The notes below the pieces were generated by a model that did not search any database, was not told where the DNA came from, and worked only from the letters and a program-made list of their open reading frames with translations. Positions 15,169 through 22,092 of a stretch of DNA of 34,035 nucleotides are shown piece after piece. The translations under genes were made by a program, and so were the position numbers. The DNA is from an uncultured Clostridia bacterium (GTDB lineage: Bacteria > Bacillota > Clostridia > Christensenellales > Pumilibacteraceae), in assembly GCA_944363615.1 (NCBI GenBank), contig CALVUQ010000018.1, positions 1-34,035 of the forward strand, written 5' to 3'. Position 1 is the stretch's first letter; each line of letters starts with the position of its first letter.

Positions 15169-15258
15169 TTGTCGTTTAAAATTAAACCGGGGTTAAACCC
15201 GTGTTAGCGATTTAACTACGTAAAGAAATTCCCTTTACGCCGACTACTCCCCATAAAT
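15162..15258 (-). ncRNA. yybP-ykoY-like (Mn2+) riboswitch aptamer
   Basis: Read on the minus strand, the leader has the conserved box GGGGAGTAG (15252-15244), a hairpin CGTAAAG/CTTTACG (15239-15219), a second G/C-rich arm with GGGTTTAACCC, and a closing AAGACC (15170-15165). P1 forms between TATGG (15256-15252) and CCATA (15166-15162). This order (P1 5' strand running into GGGGAGTAG, two arms, AAGA running into the P1 3' strand) is the yybP-ykoY architecture, whose ligand is Mn2+ in studied cases. Ligand binding would stabilise P1, free the leader from the terminator and turn oadB on. Recognition is from memory of the consensus; a covariance-model search would settle it. A related alkali-metal riboswitch is the main alternative. 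Confidence 0.7.
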
Positions 15259-15267
15259 CACTTATTC

Positions 15268-15296
15268 ATTATATTCGTTGAAAAAGATTAAGTCAA
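15268..15296 (-). promoter_or_regulatory. Promoter of the oadB-oadG leader
   Basis: On the minus strand, TTGACT (15296-15291), 17 nt, TATAAT (15273-15268). Transcription would begin near 15261, just before the aptamer. A 10-bp inverted repeat TAATGAATAA (15148-15157) / TTATTCATTA (15262-15271) overlaps the -10 and lies mostly upstream of the start. Confidence 0.85.
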
Positions 15297-15372
15297 GTAT
15301 ATTTTTTTCGTTTTTATGTTTTTTCCGTATGCTTATTATGGCCGTTATCCTCGCTTTTATGCATATTTTGAC

Positions 15373-15435
15373 TGCATAATTGTTAAATTATGCATAAATT
15401 ACGAATATTATAAAATTTTTTTGAATAATTATGCA
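15373..15435 (+). promoter_or_regulatory. Operator palindrome and extra half-site before the ABC transporter
   Basis: TGCATAATT (15373-15381), a 4-nt spacer and AATTATGCA (15386-15394) form a perfect 9-bp inverted repeat. AATTATGCA recurs at 15427-15435, directly upstream of the -35 box. The third copy sits in TGAATAATTATGCA, which is similar to arginine-repressor boxes. The protein that binds is unknown. Confidence 0.6.
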
Positions 15436-15442
15436 AAAATGC

Positions 15443-15471
15443 TTGCTTTTTCGGTTCGGGTTGCGTATAAT
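15443..15471 (+). promoter_or_regulatory. Promoter of the amino-acid ABC operon
   Basis: TTGCTT (15443-15448), 17 nt, TATAAT (15466-15471). The same TTGCTT/17/TATAAT combination drives gltX at 23567-23595. Confidence 0.75.
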
Positions 15472-15504
15472 GATACCATACTTAAATTCAAAGAGGTAAA
15501 AGAA

Positions 15505-16380
15505 ATGAAAAAGTTTATGATTGCTCTTGTCGCGCTTATTGCGGCGTTTACTTGCGTTTTCGCTACCGCGTGCAACGGAGGTAAAGTTAAAATCGGCGTC
15601 CAGACGGGCACCACGGGCGAGTTTTACGTCAAAGGAAACGCGGATATGATGTTCGACGGTTATCCCAACGTGGAATGTATGGCCTACAACAACGGCGGCC
15701 TTGCCGTGAATGCCATGCTTAACGGCCAGATCGATTACGTCATCATCGACAACGGCCCCGCGGCACAGCTTGTCGCGCAGAACAGCGAAATCAAGATGAT
15801 CGATATTCCCCTGTCTACGGAAGAGTACGCTTTCGGTGTGGACAAAAACCAGCCCGAGTTATTGAATTCCGTAAACGCGTTTATCGACAAAATTAAGGCA
15901 GACGGTACACTCGACGCGCTGTTTGAAAAGTACAACGCGCTTGAGTACGACGACGAAGGCAACGTTATCGGTGGCGACGAAGCGATTACGGGCGTGGAAA
16001 GCGCGGCTAAAGACACCGCAAATGCGGCGGGACAGCTTGTGGTTGCCACCAACGCGGCCTTTGCTCCTTACGAGTATAAGAAAGGCGACAAATTTGTGGG
16101 CATCGACATGGAAATCGCAAAGATGATCGCGGACGAACTGGGCCTTCAGCTAGTCATCGAGGACATGGATTTCGACGCGGTAGTAACTTCCGTCGGGCTT
16201 AACGGCGTGGACATCGCCATGGCGGGACTTACCGTTACCGAAACGCGTAAGCAGTCCGTCAACTTCTCCAAGGCGTATTACGAAGGTGCTTATCAGGTGC
16301 TGATCGTCAAGGCCGATAATACCGAGTTCGACTCCTGCAAGACGAAAGAAGATGTCGAAAACATACTTAAAAACAAGTAA
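15505..16380 (+). CDS. Circularly permuted amino-acid-binding lipoprotein (SBP_bac_3)
   Basis: The extracellular solute receptor of a polar amino-acid ABC importer, 291 residues. The signal peptide ends in lipobox ATAC with lipidated Cys23. The domain order is swapped. Residues 27-148 (KIGVQTGTTGEF, YNNGGLAVNAMLNGQIDYVI, IKADGTLDALFEKY) are the segment that is C-terminal in GlnH/HisJ relatives. Residues 177-291 (LVVATNAAFAPYEY, GIDMEIAKMIADELG, AGLTVTETRKQSVNFS) are the normal N-terminal half, and the protein stops where the other half would normally begin. A linker of ~28 residues (149-176) joins them. Ligand-site motifs are kept in both halves (GTTG near 35-38, Asp82, Arg248). The start is the ATG at 15505 with AGAGG upstream; the frame open to 15316 lacks a ribosome site and would hide the signal peptide. 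The permease follows 2 nt later. Confidence 0.9.
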   Translation: MKKFMIALVALIAAFTCVFATACNGGKVKIGVQTGTTGEFYVKGNADMMFDGYPNVECMAYNNGGLAVNAMLNGQIDYVIIDNGPAAQLVAQNSEIKMIDIPLSTEEYAFGVDKNQPELLNSVNAFIDKIKADGTLDALFEKYNALEYDDEGNVIGGDEAITGVESAAKDTANAAGQLVVATNAAFAPYEYKKGDKFVGIDMEIAKMIADELGLQLVIEDMDFDAVVTSVGLNGVDIAMAGLTVTETRKQSVNFSKAYYEGAYQVLIVKADNTEFDSCKTKEDVENILKNK

Positions 16381-16382
16381 TA

Positions 16383-17084
16383 ATGAAACGCAGCTGGAAT
16401 CTTTTCTACACTCAATTTATCACCTATAACGGATACAAAACGGTACTCAACGGTCTTCTTACGACCGTTGAGATTGCCGTTTTCGGCTTAATTATAGGTA
16501 TTTTGATAGGCACCTTGATAGCGCTTGTCAAAGTCATGCCCAAGTATAAATTACTGCCCAGGATTCTTAACCGCATATGCGAAGTATATGTCGGATTCTT
16601 TCGCGGCACGCCTATGGTCGTGCAGCTTCTGATTGCGTACTACGTCTTGTTGCCCGCAATGGGTATTCCTGCGGACGGCGTCACGGTAGCCGTTGTTGTG
16701 TTCGGACTCAACAGCGGCGCTTACGTTTCCGAAATAATGCGTTCGGGAATTCAGTCCGTGGACGCTGGACAGCTTGAAGCGGGCAGGGCGCTGGGCCTTA
16801 CTTTCTGGACCGCCATGATCAAAATCGTCATTCCGCAGTCGATTAAAAACATTCTTCCCACGCTGGGTAACGAATTTATCGTGCTTGTCAAGGAAACTTC
16901 GGTCGTAAGTTTTATCGCCGTGACGGATCTTACGAAGGCTTTCCGTGCAATCGGCGACGCCAATTACGAATACGTCATTCCCTATCTCATGCTTGCGGCG
17001 GTCTATCTTGTGCTGGTAATTTTAATAACTGTCGGAATCCGCTTTATGGAAAGGAGGCTTAAACGCAGTGACGCAAGAAAATAA
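16383..17084 (+). CDS. Amino-acid ABC transporter permease
   Basis: A membrane subunit of the HisM/GlnP family, 233 residues, with about five helices. The EAA loop that contacts the ATPase is clear: [21 protein letters not shown] near residues 133-155. [18 protein letters not shown] is the family's conserved first-half segment. The ATG follows the SBP stop after 2 nt without its own Shine-Dalgarno site, pointing to translational coupling. The end of the gene carries AAGGAGG for the next gene, which it overlaps by 17 nt. It presumably works as a homodimer, since no second permease is present. Confidence 0.95.
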   Translation: MKRSWNLFYTQFITYNGYKTVLNGLLTTVEIAVFGLIIGILIGTLIALVKVMPKYKLLPRILNRICEVYVGFFRGTPMVVQLLIAYYVLLPAMGIPADGVTVAVVVFGLNSGAYVSEIMRSGIQSVDAGQLEAGRALGLTFWTAMIKIVIPQSIKNILPTLGNEFIVLVKETSVVSFIAVTDLTKAFRAIGDANYEYVIPYLMLAAVYLVLVILITVGIRFMERRLKRSDARK

Positions 17085-18012
17085 CATCGACGCCGCTTTG
17101 TCTACGGAAAACGCATCCGCGTTCAAGTCGGGCCAGGAGGATTTTATACAACAAGGCGCCTCGGATAAATCAGACGAGGTGCTTATCGCGGTAAAGGATC
17201 TTAAAAAGAGTTTCGGCGACAACGAGGTTCTTAAAGGCATAAATCTTAACATCAAAAACGGTGAAAAAATCGCCGTCATCGGACCTTCGGGCTGCGGTAA
17301 ATCCACGCTTTTACGCTGTATCAACTGCATGGAAGACCCTTCGTCGGGCTCGATTTTTTTCGAAGGCGAGGACCTTGCCGACATGAAGGTGGACATCAAC
17401 GTCCATCGCCAGAAAATAGGCATGGTTTTTCAGCAGTTCAATCTGTTCAATAACCTGACGGTGTTGCAGAACATAATGCTTGCGCCCGTAGTCATCGCAA
17501 AAAAGAAGCGCAATAAAAACAAGCGGATAAATTTTTTTAGGTCGATAGCCAATTTATTCAGGAAAAAGGACAATCGCAAGCCGCTTGTCCCTTTGGGTAA
17601 AAGCATTGCCGAAATCAAGGCGGAGGCGTCTTCGCGCGCGCACGCCCTGCTTACCCGTATCGGGCTTGACGACAAGGCGGACGCTTATCCCGCCACGCTG
17701 TCGGGCGGACAGAAGCAGCGTATTGCAATCGTCCGTGCTTTGGCAATGGAGCCCAAAGTCATGCTGTTTGACGAGCCTACCAGCGCCCTTGACCCCGAGA
17801 TGGTGGGCGAGGTGCTGGACCTTATGAAAAAGCTTGCCGACGACGGCATGACCATGGTTATCGTAACTCACGAAATGGGCTTCGCGCGGGAGGTGGCAAC
17901 GCGCGTGCTGTTCATGGACGGCGGAGTAATTGCCGAGGAAAACACGCCCGACAAGTTTTTCACTGCCCCCGCTTCGCCTCGCCTTAAGGACTTTTTGTCT
18001 AAGGTGCTGTAA
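17068..18012 (+). CDS. Amino-acid ABC transporter ATPase with an internal insertion
   Basis: The cytoplasmic ATP-binding subunit (GlnQ/HisP class), 314 residues, starting with GTG; AAGGAGG lies about 10 nt upstream inside the permease gene. Walker [10 protein letters not shown] is at 72-80, the Q-loop Gln at 122, signature LSGGQ at 211-215, then Walker B with [12 protein letters not shown] and the switch His in VTHEMGF. Two additions are odd: an acidic ~36-residue N-terminal extension, and a ~35-40-residue basic insertion (about 145-187, [19 protein letters not shown]) between Q-loop and signature, in the helical subdomain. The usual family length is ~240-250 residues. All catalytic residues are kept. 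Confidence 0.95.
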   Translation: MTQENNIDAALSTENASAFKSGQEDFIQQGASDKSDEVLIAVKDLKKSFGDNEVLKGINLNIKNGEKIAVIGPSGCGKSTLLRCINCMEDPSSGSIFFEGEDLADMKVDINVHRQKIGMVFQQFNLFNNLTVLQNIMLAPVVIAKKKRNKNKRINFFRSIANLFRKKDNRKPLVPLGKSIAEIKAEASSRAHALLTRIGLDDKADAYPATLSGGQKQRIAIVRALAMEPKVMLFDEPTSALDPEMVGEVLDLMKKLADDGMTMVIVTHEMGFAREVATRVLFMDGGVIAEENTPDKFFTAPASPRLKDFLSKVL

Positions 18013-18069
18013 AAAAACCGGCATAACAGTTTGTTTTAAGTTACGCGCATATAAAACAGATAACCAATC

Positions 18070-18130
18070 GCACGGTCGCCGGCTGAAGCGGAAAAATCGT
18101 TCGGCTTCAGTTTCGGCGCCGTGTTTTTTT
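18070..18130 (+). terminator. Terminator of the ABC operon
   Basis: A compound hairpin: CACGG (18071-18075) with CCGTG (18119-18123) enclosing CTGAAGC (18083-18089) and GCTTCAG (18104-18110), then seven T. Confidence 0.85.
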
Positions 18131-18153
18131 ATTTAAAAGGCTGTGGCTTTCGC

Positions 18154-18182
18154 TTGTCGTAAAACCCGCAATGTGGTAAAAT
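18154..18182 (+). promoter_or_regulatory. Promoter of the HAD phosphatase
   Basis: TTGTCG (18154-18159), 17 nt, TAAAAT (18177-18182), 26 nt before the TTG start codon. Confidence 0.6.
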
Positions 18183-18207
18183 CGTTACATAAGGAGATTT
18201 TAACAAA

Positions 18208-19017
18208 TTGTTGCGTTACGACGGAATTTTACTGTGCAGCGATTACGATTTTACGCTGACAAGCAATAAGTACGTGTATCATGACGGCGACGACCGTTTT
18301 GCGTGTATTCCTTCCGCAAACATTTCCGCCGTTAAGGAGTTTGTAAAGAACGGCGGGACTTTTGCGGTGGTTTCGGGCCGCAATCCCGACGAAATAGAGG
18401 CGCTTAAAAAGATAATGCCCATTGAGGATCTGTGCGTCTGCAGTAACGGCACCGCGGTTTATTCTTTCGATAAGCATCGCGCGGTAGTGTCGTTCACCAT
18501 GGACGAAAGCTGCCTTGAAGCGGTGCGCTATTTTGCCGCGCGCGCCGATAAATTCGATTTTTTGAGAATAACCGACAATGATTTCAGATTCGTGTTTTTC
18601 CGAAACGGCGACGACATCGAAAGCGTCCTGAAAAAACCGCATTTTCCCGTTTACAAGATGATTATCGAGCATTTTTCGCCCGAGATTGCAAAGCGGCATT
18701 ACGAAGAGGCGTTAAAACTGTTTTCCGACAGGTTTTCGGTGGACATGTCCGGACCGCGTACGCTTGAGATTTATGCTTACGGAAGCGGGAAAGGCGAGGC
18801 GCTTAAACGCATGATTCCTCTTCTCAATAAAAAGTTCGACAAAATCGTATGCGTGGGCGACAATCTTAACGATATAGGCATGATTAAATTCGCGGACACG
18901 GGTTATGCCGTGGGCAACGCGACGGAATCGCTTAAAGCCGCCGCCGACAAAATAACGGTGGAAAGCAGCGAAGGCGCTATTGCAGCCGTTATCCGCGACC
19001 TTGGAAACAACGGTTAA
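18208..19017 (+). CDS. HAD-superfamily phosphatase, Cof type
   Basis: A soluble Cof/YidA-like (HAD-IIB) hydrolase of 269 residues; relatives dephosphorylate sugar phosphates or flavin/pyridoxal intermediates. Motif I is DYDFT with nucleophile Asp12 and Asp14 (Phe replaces the usual Gly). Motif II is VVSGRN, the motif III Lys lies in GEALKRM, and motif IV is VGDNLNDIGM followed by the class-typical YAVGNA. The C2 cap lies in the middle. Two adjacent TTG codons (18208, 18211) can start it; AAGGAG at 18191-18196 fits 18208 better. Monocistronic, between a promoter and a terminator. Substrate unknown. Confidence 0.92.
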   Translation: MLRYDGILLCSDYDFTLTSNKYVYHDGDDRFACIPSANISAVKEFVKNGGTFAVVSGRNPDEIEALKKIMPIEDLCVCSNGTAVYSFDKHRAVVSFTMDESCLEAVRYFAARADKFDFLRITDNDFRFVFFRNGDDIESVLKKPHFPVYKMIIEHFSPEIAKRHYEEALKLFSDRFSVDMSGPRTLEIYAYGSGKGEALKRMIPLLNKKFDKIVCVGDNLNDIGMIKFADTGYAVGNATESLKAAADKITVESSEGAIAAVIRDLGNNG

Positions 19018-19055
19018 AGCATAAAAAATAAAAACCTTACAAGGTAATAAAAAAA

Positions 19056-19074
19056 GCGCCGTTACGGCGCGTTT
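19056..19074. terminator. Bidirectional terminator
   Basis: GCGCCG, TTA, CGGCGC (19056-19070) is followed by GTTTTG on the + strand and preceded by a run of A that gives T on the minus strand. It serves the convergent phosphatase and AraC genes. Confidence 0.85.
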
Positions 19075-19113
19075 TGATAAAATCTACGGCGTTAAAAGCA
19101 GAAAAAACCGCAC

Positions 19114-19899
19114 TCAGCCGTGCTTGGGCGTTTCGCCGAAAACGGCCTTATAGGCGCGGTAAAACGAACTCGCGCTGTCGAAGCCGCATTCCAGCGCGGT
19201 CTGAAGCACTGTGCGCGGGGCGGGGGAAGAAAGCAATTCCCTCGCTTTTTTCACGCGCAGATTGTTTACGTAGTTTTTTAGATGCATGCCTATGGTCTTA
19301 TTGAATTCTTTGGAAAGGTATTGTCGGCAGTAGCCGTATTTTTTGCTCAGCGACTCAAGAGTTACGTTTTCGCAATAATGCTTGTCAATGTAGTTAAGCA
19401 CTTCAAGGATAAGCGCGCTTGTCCCTTCGCCGCCTTTATTCAGCGGATAGCGGGCAACCATCAGACCCAATATAAGCGAAACGTATCCGTGCGCCGTTAT
19501 GGCGTTGCTTTCGTCCTTTTCCCGGTAAAATTTTGCGATAAGGGGAAGAATGTTATGCGCGTTGAAAAGCTTGTCGCTTAAAACGTGCGGAAATTTTCCG
19601 TTTTCGGTTTGTTCGCGAAAAATTTTCAGAAAGTCTTCCGAAATCACCATGCAATAAAGCTCGCAATCCGTGCGGTAAAGGGTGGAGTGTACATCCATGC
19701 TGTTGATAATTACTATGTCGTCGGCGTCCGCTTTCGCGCGGTCCTGTCCCGCGCAGGAAATAAATTCGCCTTTAACCACATAGACAAGCTCTATACTCTT
19801 ATGAAAATGAGGCAGACGGTTTTGTCCCGCCTGTTTATAAGCGTGGGTGAAGTACAGCGCGTCTTTTTCGTCCCGTACGGGTTCGTAATCGAAGCTCAT
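19114..19899 (-). CDS. AraC-family transcriptional regulator
   Basis: A 261-residue regulator. The N-terminal half is a cupin-like sensor domain (RLPHFHKSIELVYVVKGEF near residues 28-46 is the conserved His-containing strand). The C-terminal ~100 residues are the two helix-turn-helix AraC domain (VTLESLSKKYGYCRQYLSKEFNKTIG; later FYRAYKAVFGETP). The frame opens at 19950, but AGGAG precedes the ATG at 19899 and the longer start would lie over the promoter, so 19899 is chosen. It is divergent from the isomerase-like gene with 172 nt between starts, making it that gene's likely local regulator with a sugar ligand. Confidence 0.93.
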   Translation of the reverse strand: MSFDYEPVRDEKDALYFTHAYKQAGQNRLPHFHKSIELVYVVKGEFISCAGQDRAKADADDIVIINSMDVHSTLYRTDCELYCMVISEDFLKIFREQTENGKFPHVLSDKLFNAHNILPLIAKFYREKDESNAITAHGYVSLILGLMVARYPLNKGGEGTSALILEVLNYIDKHYCENVTLESLSKKYGYCRQYLSKEFNKTIGMHLKNYVNNLRVKKARELLSSPAPRTVLQTALECGFDSASSFYRAYKAVFGETPKHG

Positions 19900-19920
19900 T
19901 AACCTATCTCCTCTTCCGAA

Positions 19921-19950
19921 AGTATAGCATATCGCGGGGATATATTTCAA
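19921..19950 (-). promoter_or_regulatory. Promoter of the AraC gene
   Basis: On the minus strand, TTGAAA (19950-19945), 18 nt, TATACT (19926-19921), 22 nt before the chosen ATG. Confidence 0.6.
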
Positions 19951-19993
19951 CTCTTTGCGCGCTATCGTGTTTTTTTGGTTAATTTTTGATATA

Positions 19994-20041
19994 TTCGCGC
20001 GAAGCGCTGAGTGGCTTAAAGCATATAAGTTACGTTATAAT
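19994..20041 (+). promoter_or_regulatory. Activator-dependent-looking promoter of the isomerase gene
   Basis: A perfect -10 TATAAT (20036-20041) has no recognisable -35 at 17 nt (GGCTTA). Upstream lies the perfect palindrome TTCGCGCGAA (19994-20003). A weak -35 next to an AraC gene fits activation by that regulator; the binding site is a guess. Confidence 0.45.
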
Positions 20042-20071
20042 ATACAAAAAAACAGCGGAAGGGGGGAAATC

Positions 20072-21472
20072 ATGCTTGATTACAAACTCAAAATAGCGCT
20101 TGTACCCGTAAGACGTTATCTGCCGGGCCCTAAGCGTACGGGAATTTTCAATCCGGACTACGCGGTGGAAAACAAAACGCGCATTACGTCTTTCGTAAAA
20201 ACGCGCTTTTCGGACGAAATTACCGAATTCACCGACCTTGAATGGCTTAACGAAGAAGGACTTTTGTATCTTGAATCCGACTGCGAAAAAGTCGCGGAAA
20301 GGCTTAAAGCTGAAAAAGTCGACGCGATTTTTCTGATTAACTGTAATTTCGGCAATGAGGAGGCCGCCGGCAAAATCGCTCATCTTATGGGCTTGCCCGT
20401 TTTGCTGTACGCGCCGCGCGACGACAAGTTCGATGCGGACGGGACGCGTTATACCGATTCGCAATGCGGAGTGTTCGCCATATCAAAGCAGCTCAAGCGC
20501 CGTAACGTTCCCTTCAGCTACATAGAAAACTGTTACGAAACGGATTCGGCTTTCACTGAAGGTCTGCAACAATTTCTTTCGGTGGCCTGCATGGTGAAAA
20601 ATTTCCGCAATCTCAACGTGGCGCTGGTCGGTACGCGTTTAAGACCTTTTAAAAGCGTCATGTGCAACGAAACCGAGCTTATCGAGAAATTCAATGTCGG
20701 CGTCGTAACCGTAAACATGGCGGAAACGCTTATCGCGCTTGAGGACATTTATAAAAACCGTATCGACGTTCTTAATCGTTATGCCGACGATTACGCCGGT
20801 AAGGTGGACGTATCAAGCGTAAGCCGCGACCAGCTTGTCAGAATGATGACTTTTGTAGAGTTTTACAAGGATATAGCGCGCGAATATGACGTAAGCGTCA
20901 TCGCCACCGAGTGCTGGACGGCAATGCAGCCGGGCTTCGGGGCAATGCCCTGTGCGGCCATGAGCATTCTTGCCGACGAGGGGATTATAGTCACCTGCGA
21001 ATCGGACGTGTACGGCGCCGTCACCAACGCGATTTTGATGTGTGCTTCGCGCGGGAAAATTCCTCCGCTGTTCGGCGAATTCACCTGTCGAAATCCTTTA
21101 AGCGACAACGGCGAGCTTTTATGGCATTGCGGACCGTTCCCGATGTCGGCTAAAGCGGAAAACGAAAAGGCTTATCTGTACAATTCCCGTCCCTCTTTCC
21201 GCGTGGCCGACGGAATATACACCGTGGCGCGTTTTCAGGGCGAAAGGGGCAATTATTATCTTTTCGCCTCACCCGTAAAAACCGGGAAAGGCCCGTTTAC
21301 CTTCGGCACCTATATGTGGGCAGAATTCAAAGATCTGCCGGCGGTTGAACGCAAACTTGTAGAAGGTCCCTATATTCACCACATGAGCGAGCTGAAAGGC
21401 GACTGGTATGACGTACTTAAGGAGTTCGTAAAATACGTGCCCGGCCTGGTATTCGACGGCGTGACAAATTGA
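20072..21472 (+). CDS. L-fucose/L-arabinose isomerase-family protein
   Basis: A 466-residue soluble protein related to the FucI/AraA-like family (COG2407), which interconverts aldoses and ketoses with a divalent metal. The C-terminal half has the metal-site pattern: Glu280 in ATECWTAMQ, Asp312 in TCESDVYGA and His352 in LLWHCGPFP. The N-terminal Rossmann-like domain contains VDAIFLINCNFGNEEAAGKI. The frame opens at 19955 in the AraC promoter region, but AAGGGGGG sits just before the ATG at 20072. Divergence from an AraC regulator suggests substrate induction. The exact sugar cannot be read from the sequence, and some family members have other roles. Confidence 0.85.
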   Translation: MLDYKLKIALVPVRRYLPGPKRTGIFNPDYAVENKTRITSFVKTRFSDEITEFTDLEWLNEEGLLYLESDCEKVAERLKAEKVDAIFLINCNFGNEEAAGKIAHLMGLPVLLYAPRDDKFDADGTRYTDSQCGVFAISKQLKRRNVPFSYIENCYETDSAFTEGLQQFLSVACMVKNFRNLNVALVGTRLRPFKSVMCNETELIEKFNVGVVTVNMAETLIALEDIYKNRIDVLNRYADDYAGKVDVSSVSRDQLVRMMTFVEFYKDIAREYDVSVIATECWTAMQPGFGAMPCAAMSILADEGIIVTCESDVYGAVTNAILMCASRGKIPPLFGEFTCRNPLSDNGELLWHCGPFPMSAKAENEKAYLYNSRPSFRVADGIYTVARFQGERGNYYLFASPVKTGKGPFTFGTYMWAEFKDLPAVERKLVEGPYIHHMSELKGDWYDVLKEFVKYVPGLVFDGVTN

Positions 21473-21670
21473 ATCCCGTCGGCCGAGGACCGCGATAAGC
21501 AATTTTGTTGAGATTTTCTCTTTAGGCGGGTTCGCGGTCTTGGGTGCGTAACGAATTTTAGGTAAAAATTTTTTTTGAGTCCGCTTGCCCGTAAAGTATA
21601 ACTTTACAGCCGTATTTTTCGCGTTACGGGGAAGGGAAGCGGCAAAAAACAGGGGAAAAGCGTCAAAATA
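21473..21670. other. Noncoding stretch after the isomerase gene
   Basis: No gene. A long-loop inverted repeat GACCGCGA (21488-21495) / TCGCGGTC (21532-21539) follows the stop, with T-rich sequence in its loop and not after it, so it is a poor intrinsic terminator. It may still protect the mRNA end. Confidence 0.4.
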
Positions 21671-21708
21671 AAAACCGCAGCCGTAAATAAATTTTAAGGC
21701 TGCGGTTT
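21671..21708 (-). terminator. Terminator of the pepV-trxA transcript
   Basis: AAACCGCAGCC (21672-21682) and GGCTGCGGTTT (21698-21708) form a perfect 11-bp stem. On the minus strand it is followed by TTTTATTTT. Confidence 0.85.
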
Positions 21709-21730
21709 AACGTCGTTTCCGACGCTGTCA

Positions 21731-21757
21731 GACAAAACCGTTATAAGGTTTTTGTCG
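21731..21757 (-). terminator. Hairpin right after trxA
   Basis: GACAAAACC (21731-21739) pairs with GGTTTTTGTC (21748-21757) 7 nt past the trxA stop. Without a T-tract it is probably an auxiliary hairpin before the main terminator. Confidence 0.4.
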
Positions 21758-21763
21758 GCTGAT

Positions 21764-22066
21764 TTACATCATTCTTTTAAGGTCGTCTTTGGAGTGCAGT
21801 CCCACGGCTTTGTTTACGGGCGCGCCGTTTTTGAAGAAGATAAGCGTGGGTATGCTTTGCACGCCGTAAGCCGCGGCAAGGGCAGGCTCTTCATCCACGT
21901 TGACTTTTACGATTTTCAGCGTCCCCGCGGTTTCGGAAGCAAGCTCCTCCAGAATGGGGCCTTGCGCACGGCAGGGACCGCACCACGGAGCCCAGAAGTC
22001 CACAAGGACCTGTCCGTTTGCGCCAAGCACTTCGGATTGGAATTCGGCAGTTTTTACCTGTTTCAT
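21764..22066 (-). CDS. trxA: Thioredoxin
   Basis: A cytosolic disulfide reductase of 100 residues, the usual length. The active site WCGPC has Cys29 and Cys32 in [12 protein letters not shown], with the cis-Pro in QSIPTLIFF and a conserved buried Asp in VDFW. An AGGAGA site precedes the ATG. It lies 26 nt downstream of pepV on the same strand and shares its terminator, so the two are probably one transcript. Confidence 0.96.
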   Translation of the reverse strand: MKQVKTAEFQSEVLGANGQVLVDFWAPWCGPCRAQGPILEELASETAGTLKIVKVNVDEEPALAAAYGVQSIPTLIFFKNGAPVNKAVGLHSKDDLKRMM

Positions 22067-22092
22067 GATATTTTCTCCTTTTTATGTTTTTT

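Noticed and set aside
15148..15271. 10-bp TAATGAATAA/TTATTCATTA pair as the riboswitch P1 helix
   Set aside because: One arm overlaps the -10 box and lies mostly upstream of the predicted transcription start, so it would not be in the RNA; TATGG/CCATA fits the family better.
15316..15504. 63-codon N-terminal extension of the binding protein
   Set aside because: It covers the operator palindrome and promoter, has no ribosome site and would bury the lipoprotein signal.
19955..20071. 39-codon N-terminal extension of the isomerase-like protein
   Set aside because: Translates the divergent promoter region; the ATG at 20072 has a strong purine-rich ribosome site and fits homologues.
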